IMG/VR virus record: IMGVR_UViG_3300021389_000095
Coordinates: 1 to 31,230 of that record
Strand: one strand, 5' to 3'
DNA: 31,230 nt
Source of the DNA: a virus
Shown here: in pieces, positions 10,918 through 18,636 of the stretch
How the letters are laid out: every line of letters starts with the position of its first letter
Numbering within the stretch: position 1 is the first letter of the stretch
The notes under the pieces: model-generated
Seen by the model: the letters and a program-made list of their open reading frames with translations, nothing else
What the model was told of the DNA's origin: nothing
Databases searched by the model: none
Program-made: the position numbers and the translations under genes

Positions 10918-11673
10918 ATGACAGAAATAATACCACCGACAAATTGCCCCGCTTGTAACAGCGTACTAGAATTTGTAGGTGACCAGTTATTTTGTCAGAA
11001 CTCCTCTTGCTCTGCAAAATCTGCAAAGCGTCTTGAACACTTTGCAAAAACCTTAAAAATCAGAGGACTCGGTCCCTCAACTATTGAGAGACTTGGTCTT
11101 GACGATTACAAAGATATTTATTCGTTAACCCAAGAAGAAATATCTTTTCTGTTGGATTCAGAGAAGCTAGGTACGAAACTACACAATGAGATACAGAAAT
11201 CAAAGAGTGTCGACCTTATAACTCTACTTCCAGCTTTTTCGATACCGCTGATTGGCTCAAGTGCTTCAAATAAATTAGCGAAACACATCTCATCTTTAAG
11301 TGAGATAACCCCAGAGATATGTATAGAAGCAGGTCTGGGTCCGAAAGCGGCGTCGAATCTTATTGATTGGTTAGTAAACACTTTCCATTTCGAACAATAC
11401 TATAACCTACCCTTTACTTTTACTTGCAAAAAACGAGAAGAGGTCACTAACACTGACACTAAGGGAACAGTTTGCATTACAGGAAAGTTAAAAAGCTATC
11501 CAACTAAAGCCGCTGCACAAGAAGTATTAATAAAGAAAGGCTACTTAGTAAAGGATAATCTCACCAAAGATGTAACTATCTTAGTTAATGAGAGTGGAAT
11601 CGAAAGTGCAAAAACCAAGAAAGCAGAAGAAATGGGTATAATAATAAACCAAAATTTAAAAGAACTTATTTAG
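10918..11673 (+). CDS. ligA: NAD+-dependent DNA ligase, C-terminal half (zinc finger + HhH + BRCT)
   Basis: A 251-aa protein that starts exactly at the LigA zinc finger: C10, C13, C26 and C31 in NCPAC and FCQNSSC. Helix-hairpin-helix repeats follow (KIRGLGPSTIERLGL at 47-61, IGSSASNKLAKHI, GLGPKAASNLIDWL). A C-terminal BRCT domain spans about 182-251 (GTVCITGKLKSYPTKAAAQE). It has no adenylation motif, so it cannot be a ligase alone and must complement the 7784-8746 product. Together the halves give 571 aa against about 670 in bacteria, with the HhH region shortened. Family knowledge: zinc finger and HhH clamp nicked DNA. Own promoter P4 and ribosome-binding site, followed 12 bases later by an HTH gene. 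Confidence 0.92.
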   Translation: MTEIIPPTNCPACNSVLEFVGDQLFCQNSSCSAKSAKRLEHFAKTLKIRGLGPSTIERLGLDDYKDIYSLTQEEISFLLDSEKLGTKLHNEIQKSKSVDLITLLPAFSIPLIGSSASNKLAKHISSLSEITPEICIEAGLGPKAASNLIDWLVNTFHFEQYYNLPFTFTCKKREEVTNTDTKGTVCITGKLKSYPTKAAAQEVLIKKGYLVKDNLTKDVTILVNESGIESAKTKKAEEMGIIINQNLKELI

Positions 11674-11685
11674 GAAAATAAAATC

Positions 11686-12402
11686 ATGGCATTACCAAAA
11701 TGGACAGACGAAAGGACTCAATCTCTAGTAGATTTCGTAGGAAGCGAGAGCCCAATATCCCAAGGAACAGTTGCAAATGCAGCAGAGCACTTGGAAACAT
11801 CAACCCGTTCAGTCTCAAGCAAATTGAGAAAAATGGGATTTGATGTTGAACTAGCTTCAGCATCAGCAAGCAAGTCTTTTTCAGACGAGCAAGAAGCAAC
11901 ACTATCAGCATTTGTCAATGACAATAGCGGATCGTACACATATGCAGAAATTGCATCAAACTTTGAAGGCGGACACTTCTCAGCTAAATCAATCCAAGGA
12001 AAAATTCTTTCTATGGAATTAACAGAGCATGTTAAACCTGCTCCTAAAGTTGAGACAGTTAGAACTTATACTCCTGAAGAAGAAGGCACATTTGTAGAGA
12101 TGGTTAACGGTGGATCTTTCGTAGAAGAAATCGCTGACGCTCTTGGCAAATCTGTTAATTCAATCAGAGGTAAAGCTCTTTCACTTCTAAGAAGTGGCGA
12201 AATTAACGCTATTCCAAAGCAAAAAGAAACTAAAGGATCAAGCAAAGCTGACGTACTTGCTGATATCGATATTACTGACATGACTGTAGAGTCAATTGCA
12301 GATCAAATCGGTAAAACAGTAAGAGGCGTGAAAACTATGTTAACAAGACGTGGTTTACAGTGTGCTGATTACAACGGTGCAGCTAAAAAAGATATCGGTT
12401 AA
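11686..12402 (+). CDS. Multi-domain HTH/Myb-like phage DNA-binding protein (238 aa)
   Basis: Begins MALPKWTDERTQSLVDFVG, a family that by memory is very widespread in marine phages. Four helical units can be read: 5-45 (WTDERTQ...TSTRSVSSKLRKMG), 64-105 (FSDEQEATLSAFV...FSAKSIQGKIL), 123-166 (YTPEEEGTFVEMV...KSVNSIRGKALSLL) and 195-230 (MTVESIADQIGKTVRGVKTM). Each ends with an S(V/I)xxK-type recognition helix, as in Myb/SANT or homeodomain-like folds. Several tandem DNA-binding units suggest a transcription or nucleoid factor. It is co-transcribed with the ligase C-half from P4 and closed by a terminator. Related in build to the 6618-7067 product, which is also followed by a terminator. Confidence 0.75.
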   Translation: MALPKWTDERTQSLVDFVGSESPISQGTVANAAEHLETSTRSVSSKLRKMGFDVELASASASKSFSDEQEATLSAFVNDNSGSYTYAEIASNFEGGHFSAKSIQGKILSMELTEHVKPAPKVETVRTYTPEEEGTFVEMVNGGSFVEEIADALGKSVNSIRGKALSLLRSGEINAIPKQKETKGSSKADVLADIDITDMTVESIADQIGKTVRGVKTMLTRRGLQCADYNGAAKKDIG

Positions 12403-12423
12403 TCCGCAGTATTCAATTTAGTC

Positions 12424-12462
12424 GGTGGAGGCACTCTTGTGCCTCTGCCATTTTTAATTTTT
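12424..12462 (+). terminator. Rho-independent terminator
   Basis: GGTGGAGGCAC (12424-12434) pairs with GTGCCTCTGCC (12439-12449): 11 bp including two G-T pairs, with a TCTT loop, followed by A and then TTTTTAATTTTT (12451-12462). It separates the ligase/HTH unit from the helicase; no promoter of the P1-P5 type follows it. Confidence 0.88.
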
Positions 12463-12476
12463 GAGAGAGTTATACA

Positions 12477-13829
12477 GTGAATATTGCATCAGCGTTACTA
12501 AAACAGATTATAGTTCAAAAAGATTTAGACACATGGTCTAAGTTAAAAGAACATTACCTCCCTGGTGAATATCAGTCAATATTCCGCATCCTTGATAAAC
12601 ACATAGACAATTATCAAGACCTCCCCCAATTTGAAGATCTCCAATATGAAGTGCGAGATCGACAACTTCAAGAAAAAATATTTGCAATCGAATCAGTTGA
12701 AGTCGAGGTAGACGCATGGCTTTTACTTGATTATCTCAAAAATGAATATGCACAAGTAGAAATTCTAGATGAACTTGATACTTACATTGACAACACAGTT
12801 GCAATGGCTAGTGCAGAAGAAAACATAGAACAACTCCAAGAAATAGTATTAAGGGTAAGTGACAAGGTAGATGTCAAGCCACCCGAAGAAAGTATGCAGA
12901 GCATATCTTTATTCGAGGATGACAAAGAACTATCGAGGTATTTACCCTTAGGACTTAATAGTGAGTACGATTCACAAATTCAGTTCTCACCCAAAGACTT
13001 AGTGCTAGTTGGCGGGCGACGAGGAGCAGGTAAGTCCGTTACCTGTTGTAATCTAGCAGCAAATGTATACGATTCAGGTCGTAGTGCGCTCTACTTTACT
13101 ATAGAAATGGACAGCAGATCAATCCTTCAAAGGATTTGTTCTGTATCAACAAAAATACCATTAAAAAGACTACGCAGTAAAATGCTATCCGCTGAAGAGT
13201 GGAATCTAGTAGGCGGCTGGTGGGCAGGTAGATTTGACGGTGGGCATGAATTATTGCCAGAGTTTATAAAAACACATGACTTTGATACATTTCATAAAAA
13301 CCTAACAAAACTACCTCTCCACAAAGAAAAGCAATTGGATGTTATTTACGATCCAGCTTTAACTCTCTCAAAAATACAGTCAGAGCTAGATAAAAAGGTT
13401 AACCAACTTGATGTTGGTGTGGTAATTGTTGATTATCTAAACCAAGTCAAACGCCACAATGCGCCAAGTCGTTCAGGTCAATATGATTGGACAGAACAGA
13501 TTGAAGTCAGTAAGAAAATGAAACTATACGCTCAGCAGTATGAAACCCTATTCTTTGCCCCATACCAAACAGATGCTAGTGGAGAGGCTAGATTTGCAAA
13601 AGGTATACTTGATGCAGCAGACGCTGCTTATGCATTGGAGACTTGGGATCAACAAGATGAGTGTATGACTTTTAATTGTGTAAAAATGAGAAGCAATAGG
13701 ATGGAAAGCTTCACAAGTGCAGTAGATTGGGAAACCTTGAAGATTGGTCCGCAGTCTGCACTAAATCCTAAAGAGAAAGAAAATATAGAAAACAGTATGA
13801 AAACAGGAGAAGATGTAGATGACATTTAG
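12477..13829 (+). CDS. dnaB: Replicative DNA helicase, DnaB/gp41-type (450 aa)
   Basis: GTG start at 12477, with GAGAG upstream. An N-terminal helical domain (residues 1-165) precedes a RecA-like motor. Walker A is GGRRGAGKS (about 179-187), an FTIEMD segment follows (motif H1a of the DnaB family), and Walker B is in VGVVIVDYLNQVKR. A conserved downstream Gln/Arg region (APYQTDASGEARF) completes it. Length is close to T4 gp41 (475 aa) and bacterial DnaB. Role: 5'-3' hexameric unwinding at the fork, working with the primase at 14916-15755 and PolA at 15748-18021. The last ten bases overlap the next micro-ORF. Confidence 0.9.
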   Translation: MNIASALLKQIIVQKDLDTWSKLKEHYLPGEYQSIFRILDKHIDNYQDLPQFEDLQYEVRDRQLQEKIFAIESVEVEVDAWLLLDYLKNEYAQVEILDELDTYIDNTVAMASAEENIEQLQEIVLRVSDKVDVKPPEESMQSISLFEDDKELSRYLPLGLNSEYDSQIQFSPKDLVLVGGRRGAGKSVTCCNLAANVYDSGRSALYFTIEMDSRSILQRICSVSTKIPLKRLRSKMLSAEEWNLVGGWWAGRFDGGHELLPEFIKTHDFDTFHKNLTKLPLHKEKQLDVIYDPALTLSKIQSELDKKVNQLDVGVVIVDYLNQVKRHNAPSRSGQYDWTEQIEVSKKMKLYAQQYETLFFAPYQTDASGEARFAKGILDAADAAYALETWDQQDECMTFNCVKMRSNRMESFTSAVDWETLKIGPQSALNPKEKENIENSMKTGEDVDDI

Positions 13830-13917
13830 ATGGCAACCATGGGTTTTAAGCCTATACATATATGGGGCATTTGATCCCCTAATTTTAACTATCGCTGCAT
13901 TAGTAAACAGATTATGA
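13819..13917 (+). CDS. Hydrophobic peptide (32 aa)
   Basis: ATG 13819 overlaps the helicase 3' end. The sequence MTFRWQPWVLSLYIYGAFDP, followed by LILTIAALVNRL, is one hydrophobic membrane-type stretch. The stop overlaps the next ATG. The exact fit between neighbours supports translation; function unknown. Confidence 0.5.
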   Translation: MTFRWQPWVLSLYIYGAFDPLILTIAALVNRL

Positions 13918-14075
13918 TTTTATACACAGAAGCACAATTAATGATAGCATATACTAGATATGTGCGAAAACTAAAAGAAAGCAATATTCGTATTGCTCCG
14001 CCAACAATAGAGGAGTTTCGTGTGATTTACGAAACAGAACTCGAAGAACAATTATGGGATCAGTTAGATGACTAA
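13914..14075 (+). CDS. Small acidic protein (53 aa)
   Basis: ATGA overlap with the preceding micro-ORF. The sequence MILYTEAQLMIAYTRYVRKL, then RIAPPTIEEFRVIYETELEE, is mostly helical and acidic at the C-terminus (QLWDQLDD). It overlaps the next gene by eight bases. Similar small proteins occur beside helicase genes in marine phages, by impression only. Function unknown. Confidence 0.55.
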   Translation: MILYTEAQLMIAYTRYVRKLKESNIRIAPPTIEEFRVIYETELEEQLWDQLDD

Positions 14076-14328
14076 AACAGAAAAAGCCGCATTACAAGAA
14101 TCTGTACTACAGGTAGGCGCTGCTCTTGTTATTAACTTTCCATTACAAACATTCCTACTATGGTTATTCATAGAAAAATGGGGATGGACAAGTGCATTTT
14201 TGATATCACTTGTTACTACTTTTATATTTACAGTAGTTGCATTGATACGAACATACATGATTCGTATGGAAATTGAAAAGAGACGTAGACATGGCTTATG
14301 GAGAAAAGTAAGAAATGGCGGCAGATAG
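14068..14328 (+). CDS. Small membrane protein, DUF7220-like (86 aa)
   Basis: Two transmembrane segments, at about residues 15-34 (QVGAALVINFPLQTFLLWLF) and about 41-61 (TSAFLISLVTTFIFTVVALI). A basic C-terminus follows (RTYMIRMEIEKRRRH). The order ESVLQVG..., two spans and RxY.(I/V)R recalls a small phage membrane family (DUF7220). Function unknown. Overlaps both neighbours in a coupled series. Confidence 0.6.
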   Translation: MTKTEKAALQESVLQVGAALVINFPLQTFLLWLFIEKWGWTSAFLISLVTTFIFTVVALIRTYMIRMEIEKRRRHGLWRKVRNGGR

Positions 14329-14818
14329 AATCAGTAAGGAAACGGCAGAGTTAGTAGCTCTGCCTCCCTACACTTGGGAAACACGATCAGTTAAGTTTCT
14401 ATTGAATCAGAAAAAGATTTATCAGAATATAGAACGAGTTCCCATAAATCAACCACTATACGATAGTATAGAGAAGCATGGTATTGAATCCCCCATATTG
14501 TGTATGCCTAACTATTATCCTATTGCAGGAAGTCAAAGAATGAGAGTAATGTGGGAACTAGTAAGAAAACACCATGATGGATGGATGTTTAAAACAATGA
14601 ATATAAAAGTCTGCCGATTTGACAAAGAATGGTGGAATATGTTTTATTTATGGGGAGATAAAGAAGAAAGAGATCGTATGATAGCAATATGGTTTCAAAT
14701 GGTAGAACTTGCTTGGAAAAGTAAGTACTATGAACACGAAACAGATCCAAGTGGTAAAAAGATGACAGATTTTGAAGAACTTGGTGACAAACTAAAAGGA
14801 TGGAAACACAAACAATGA
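14315..14818 (+). CDS. ParB/sulfiredoxin-fold protein (167 aa)
   Basis: The region RVPINQPLYDSIEKHGIESP, then ILCMPNYYPIAGSQRMRVMW, matches the ParB-like N-terminal fold: (L/V)..SI...G...P(I/L), then a G.(Q/H)R motif with the phosphate-contacting GSQR. The C-terminal 70 residues are Trp/Lys-rich and unassigned. In phages such single-domain ParB-like proteins may be CTP/ATP-binding DNA proteins, nucleases or modification enzymes. There is no HTH or ParA partner, so a partition role is unlikely. Confidence 0.65.
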   Translation: MAADRISKETAELVALPPYTWETRSVKFLLNQKKIYQNIERVPINQPLYDSIEKHGIESPILCMPNYYPIAGSQRMRVMWELVRKHHDGWMFKTMNIKVCRFDKEWWNMFYLWGDKEERDRMIAIWFQMVELAWKSKYYEHETDPSGKKMTDFEELGDKLKGWKHKQ

Positions 14819-14919
14819 TGACATTTTTAGAACATTTTTTCTATGCAATAACAATGGCAATAGCATTGGCTATACCTATATTTGCTATAGTGCTTATGCT
14901 ACAGCCTTATTTCACATGA
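14815..14919 (+). CDS. Hydrophobic peptide (34 aa)
   Basis: Starts at ATG 14815 (a second in-frame ATG is at 14818) overlapping the ParB-like stop, and ends overlapping the primase ATG (ATGA). FYAITMAIALAIPIFAIVLM is one transmembrane helix. A third micro membrane ORF in this replication block. Unknown function. Confidence 0.5.
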   Translation: MMTFLEHFFYAITMAIALAIPIFAIVLMLQPYFT

Positions 14920-15755
14920 CAGTAGAAGAACTATTACAAGAACGAAAAATACAATATAAGTTGTCTCCGGCAGACGCTATTGTTAAGTGCTTGAACCCTG
15001 AGCATGATGATAGTAATCCAAGTATGAGAATTGATAGAATTACAGGTGTATTCAACTGTTTTTCTTGTGGGTTTAAAGGTAATTTATTTAACCACTACGA
15101 CGCTCCTTCGAATCCGTTGGACATTCGTAGAGAAAAACTTAGAAGAAAAGTAGAAGAAAAAAGAGCATCTTCCGTAGGATTGAAGATGCCAAAGAATTTT
15201 ATGCCTTATGTAGGTAACTGGAGAGATATATCTCCAGACGCTTATAAAAACTTTGATGCATTTATACATCCAGACAAACCGTTTACAGGCAGAATTTCTT
15301 TTCCAATCAAGGACTTGACAGGGAGAATAGTGGCATTTAACTGTAGAACACAGTCAATGACTGATGTTCCTAAATACTTAATCCATCCCCCAAAGGCAGT
15401 ATTACCCCTATTCCCTGCTCGAGTCCAACCTATAAAAGGCAGAGTAATATTAGTAGAAGGTATATTTGATATGCTAAACTTACATGACAAAGGATTAGAA
15501 AATGTTATGTGTTGTTTTGGTACAAGAAATATAGATATTGAGAAACTAAAACTACTCAAAATGCAAGGTGTGGAGGCAGTAGATATACTATTTGATCCAG
15601 ACGAAGCAGGGCAGGAAGCTTCAATCAAGATACAAGAAATGTGCGAGATTGCAGAGATACTTGCTAAAAATGTAAAAATACCGATTGCTCTTGGGGATGC
15701 TGGAGCACTCAACAAAGAAAAAGTAAAACAATTAAAGGAACAATTATATGGCTAA
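14916..15755 (+). CDS. DNA primase, DnaG-type (zinc finger + Toprim)
   Basis: A 279-aa protein. The N-terminal zinc finger has C25, H30, C48 and C51 (CLNPEHDDSNPSM, FNCFSCGFKGN), typical of DnaG/T7-type primases. The catalytic Toprim domain shows VILVEGIFDML, with the metal-binding Glu near 180, and ILFDPDEAGQEA near residue 225 (DxD). The central linker FTGRISFPIKDLTGRIVAFN matches the RNAP-basic/active-site entry of the family. It lacks the helicase domain of T7 gp4; a separate helicase lies at 12477-13829. Role: RNA primers for lagging-strand synthesis. Overlaps PolA by eight bases. Confidence 0.9.
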   Translation: MTVEELLQERKIQYKLSPADAIVKCLNPEHDDSNPSMRIDRITGVFNCFSCGFKGNLFNHYDAPSNPLDIRREKLRRKVEEKRASSVGLKMPKNFMPYVGNWRDISPDAYKNFDAFIHPDKPFTGRISFPIKDLTGRIVAFNCRTQSMTDVPKYLIHPPKAVLPLFPARVQPIKGRVILVEGIFDMLNLHDKGLENVMCCFGTRNIDIEKLKLLKMQGVEAVDILFDPDEAGQEASIKIQEMCEIAEILAKNVKIPIALGDAGALNKEKVKQLKEQLYG

Positions 15756-18021
15756 AATAGCATTAATCGAAAGTAAGCCTAGTCGAAATGACTATGTAAA
15801 ACTTTTCAACAACGAGTTTGATTTTGACAAGTATGAATTATGCTCTGACCCAACAGTAAAGAAAGTATTAAAACGAGATTGTGATATCGAAATAGATATT
15901 GATTCTTATGACTGGCTTATACTGATAGGCTCAGAATCATTAAAGTTCTTTACAAATCAAAACTCAGTTACAGAATACAGCGGAAGAGTTGTAGATGACA
16001 AATTTCTACCAGTAATAAACCCAGCAATGATAACATTCAAGCCAGAGGCAAAGAAAGTATGGGATGAATCTAGTAGTAATATTACGAAATATATTAAAGG
16101 AGAACTCAAACAACAGAAACTTGGAGACGATAAGTGTTATGGTATTACAGAAAGTGCAGACTTATATGTATTTCTAGACAACGCATTGAATCATGATAAT
16201 GATTTTATCGCACTTGACTCTGAAACTTCAGGTTTATACCCAAGAGATGGATATATGCTTGGTATTAGTCTATCTTATGAGCCAGAGCATGGCGCATACA
16301 TTAGTTCTGATTGTATTGATGAAAAAGCAGAAGGATTGCTACAACAACTATTTGACAAAAAGAGAGTAGTATTTCATAATGCTAAATTTGATTTAGCGTT
16401 CTTTGAATATCATTTTGGATTTAACTTTCCAAGATTTGAAGATACTATGCTATTACACTATATGTTAGACGAGAATCCTGGCACACACGGTTTGAAACAA
16501 CTATCACTGAAATACACACCTTATGGAGATTATGAAAAAGGTATGTATGAGTGGATAGATGACTATTGTCGTAGAAATGGCATACTTAAAGGTAGCTTTA
16601 GTTGGGATATGATTCCTTTTGAAATAATGCAAGACTATGCAGCAATGGATGCTGTATGTACATTTTTACTCTTTCAAAAGTTTGAAAATGCTCTAGTAAA
16701 AAATGAAAGACTATATGGAGTATATAAAGATATTCTTATTCCAGGCTGTAGATTCTTAACAGATATACAAGATACTGGAGTGCCATTTGACAAAGAAAGA
16801 TTGCAGACATCTTCAGTGCTAATGCAAGATCAAATTGATGAAGCTATTGCTAAGTTATATACTTATCCAGCTATCAAAGAGTTTGAACATTCACAAGGCA
16901 AGGACTTCAATCCTAATAGTACAATGCAACTTAGAGCATTACTATTTGATTACTTAGGTCTCAAGCCTACAGGTAAGAAAACAGGAACAGGTGCAGACAG
17001 TACAGATGCAGAAGTGTTAACTCAACTTGCAGAAGAACATGAAGTACCACAATTAGTATTAGATATTCGTCAGAAAGTAAAGATTAAAACTACTTATCTT
17101 GATAAGATATATCCACAACTTGATAAAGATAGTAGACTTCGTACTGGATTTAACCTTCATGGTACAACATCAGGTCGTCTATCTTCTAGTGGTAAAATGA
17201 ATATGCAACAGATTCCAAGAGACAACCCAATTGTTAAAGGATGTATCAAAGCTAATCCTGGCAAGAAAATAGTTGCAATGGACTTAACAACAGCAGAAGT
17301 TTATTGTGCAGCAGTACTTGCAAATGATAAAGCATTAATGGAAGTATTCAAGGGTGGAGGAAACTTTCACTCAAACATTGCAAAGCTCGTCTTTAATCTT
17401 CCTTGCGAAGTAGACGAGGTTGCAGAACACTATGGCACACAAAGACAAATGGCTAAAGCTGTTACATTCGGAATAATGTATGGAGCTGGTCCAAAGAAAA
17501 TTAGTGAACAAGTAACCAAAGATAGTGGTACTTACTTTAGTATGAATGAAGCAAGTGCAGTTATTAAAGATTACTTTGAACAATTTCATGGTCTTAAGAC
17601 TTGGCTTGACTCACAGAAAAAGTTTATTCAAGATAATGGATTCATCTATTCTCACTTTGGTAGAAAGAGAAGATTACCAAATGTATTCTCTACCGATAAA
17701 GGTATTGCATCACATGAAGTAAGATCGGGAGTAAACTTTCTAGTACAATCGATTGCATCTGATGTAAATTTACTTGGAGCAATTGATGCTCACAATATTA
17801 TTAAACAAGATGGCAAAGAAGATAAAATGAAAATATTTGCTCTAGTTCATGACTCTGTTCTTGCAGAAGTTGATGAAGATTGGGTCGAACATTATCAGTT
17901 TATACTGAAAGCTTGCATTCAAAAAGACAGAGGTATGTCTATTCCAGACTGCCCAGTTGGATGTGATTTTGATATTGGAGACGATTATTCCTTTGGAAAG
18001 TTTGAAGCAAAGTATGGATAA
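15748..18021 (+). CDS. polA: DNA polymerase I-type (family A) replicative polymerase with 3'-5' exonuclease
   Basis: A 757-aa protein. Residues 1-130 are an unassigned N-terminal region. The proofreading domain has Exo I (IALDSETSG, D157/E159), Exo II (VVFHNAKFDLAF) and Exo III (YAAMDAV). The polymerase domain has motif A MDLTTAEVYCAAV (D512), motif B RQMAKAVTFGIMYGAG and motif C ALVHDSVLAEV. Phe occupies the position equivalent to E. coli Pol I F762, a residue linked in the phage literature to replication style. In motif C the Glu after the catalytic Asp is Ser703 (HDS, not HDE), a change I believe also occurs in other phage PolAs. There is no 5' nuclease domain; that activity is encoded separately at 25911-26765. 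Confidence 0.95.
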   Translation: MAKIALIESKPSRNDYVKLFNNEFDFDKYELCSDPTVKKVLKRDCDIEIDIDSYDWLILIGSESLKFFTNQNSVTEYSGRVVDDKFLPVINPAMITFKPEAKKVWDESSSNITKYIKGELKQQKLGDDKCYGITESADLYVFLDNALNHDNDFIALDSETSGLYPRDGYMLGISLSYEPEHGAYISSDCIDEKAEGLLQQLFDKKRVVFHNAKFDLAFFEYHFGFNFPRFEDTMLLHYMLDENPGTHGLKQLSLKYTPYGDYEKGMYEWIDDYCRRNGILKGSFSWDMIPFEIMQDYAAMDAVCTFLLFQKFENALVKNERLYGVYKDILIPGCRFLTDIQDTGVPFDKERLQTSSVLMQDQIDEAIAKLYTYPAIKEFEHSQGKDFNPNSTMQLRALLFDYLGLKPTGKKTGTGADSTDAEVLTQLAEEHEVPQLVLDIRQKVKIKTTYLDKIYPQLDKDSRLRTGFNLHGTTSGRLSSSGKMNMQQIPRDNPIVKGCIKANPGKKIVAMDLTTAEVYCAAVLANDKALMEVFKGGGNFHSNIAKLVFNLPCEVDEVAEHYGTQRQMAKAVTFGIMYGAGPKKISEQVTKDSGTYFSMNEASAVIKDYFEQFHGLKTWLDSQKKFIQDNGFIYSHFGRKRRLPNVFSTDKGIASHEVRSGVNFLVQSIASDVNLLGAIDAHNIIKQDGKEDKMKIFALVHDSVLAEVDEDWVEHYQFILKACIQKDRGMSIPDCPVGCDFDIGDDYSFGKFEAKYG

Positions 18022-18160
18022 GCAAGTACTAAAGTTAGTAGTATATACTGATGAAGATATAATCAATATGGAAATGGATGATCATGTAGCAATTATAGAA
18101 AAAGCTATAGAAGAAAAAACCTTTAACCGTATAGAGTTAATTAATCCTGCTAAAAAATGA
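18014..18160 (+). CDS. Small acidic protein (48 aa)
   Basis: ATG 18014 is chosen as the first start near the end of polA (eight-base overlap). An earlier in-frame start at 17957 lies fully inside polA. The sequence MDKQVLKLVVYTDEDIINME, then DDHVAIIEKAIEEKTFNRIE, suggests a beta-alpha acidic fold. Overlaps the next gene by four bases. Function unknown. Confidence 0.55.
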   Translation: MDKQVLKLVVYTDEDIINMEMDDHVAIIEKAIEEKTFNRIELINPAKK

Positions 18161-18636
18161 ATCTCTCAGATATACAGTTTCCAATCTATGTAGTGCATAC
18201 AGATGATGTAGTGCGTCAAGATGGAATCTTATGGTGCGAGGGCGCTGTTATTGATGATAGAAACACAGTAGGAAGTTCATTAGGAGAAAGAAGATTAAAG
18301 ACTCCCATGAAGAATCTTTATGATCTTAAGTATCAAATTGATGACTTTGGAGGACTCATAAAACATAGAGGAAGATTCTATATAGATTCAAATGGAAAGT
18401 TTTTCATTTACGAAAAAAGTAAAAGTGCAAAATTGAAGTATCACTTAATAGGAAAGTTAGAACATAAAGATGTTGCTACTCTTATGTGGATTCAAGGTAT
18501 ACCTTTTCCTTTTGAATTACCAAGACCGCCTGCACTAAATATGAGATATGCAGGTATTTTGTATATAAATAATAAACCATCTTTTGTATATGAACTCTGT
18601 GCTGAGTTTAAGAAAGATAGCTGGAGAAAAATATGA
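18157..18636 (+). CDS. Conserved marine-phage hypothetical protein (159 aa)
   Basis: ATGA overlap on both sides. Recognisable blocks are DIQFPIYVVHTDDVV, WCEGAVIDDRNTVG, RRLKTPMKNLYDLKYQIDDF, GIPFPFELPRPPAL and YAGILYINNKPSFVYE. Together they resemble a T4-like cyanophage hypothetical family, by memory. Beta-rich, without obvious catalytic residues. It sits between PolA and an oxygenase and is probably co-translated with them. Function unknown. Confidence 0.7.
   Translation: MNLSDIQFPIYVVHTDDVVRQDGILWCEGAVIDDRNTVGSSLGERRLKTPMKNLYDLKYQIDDFGGLIKHRGRFYIDSNGKFFIYEKSKSAKLKYHLIGKLEHKDVATLMWIQGIPFPFELPRPPALNMRYAGILYINNKPSFVYELCAEFKKDSWRKI

Noticed and set aside
7784-11673. Intein or group I intron as the cause of the ligase split
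   Set aside because: The intervening region holds independent genes with their own starts and stops; no intein splice motifs border the halves, and the C-half has its own promoter and ribosome-binding site.
14315-14818. ParB-like gene as evidence for a plasmid-like prophage partition system
   Set aside because: No ParA, parS-like repeats or HTH domain; only the small ParB/sulfiredoxin fold is seen.
15312-15345. TTGACA inside the primase gene as a promoter
   Set aside because: No TATAAT-like box at 16-18 bp and no upstream AAAATA block.
15242-15715. 157-codon minus-strand ORF over the primase
   Set aside because: Opposite to a clear Toprim primase; the composition (runs of Ser, Ile and Pro) is that of a reverse-complement shadow.
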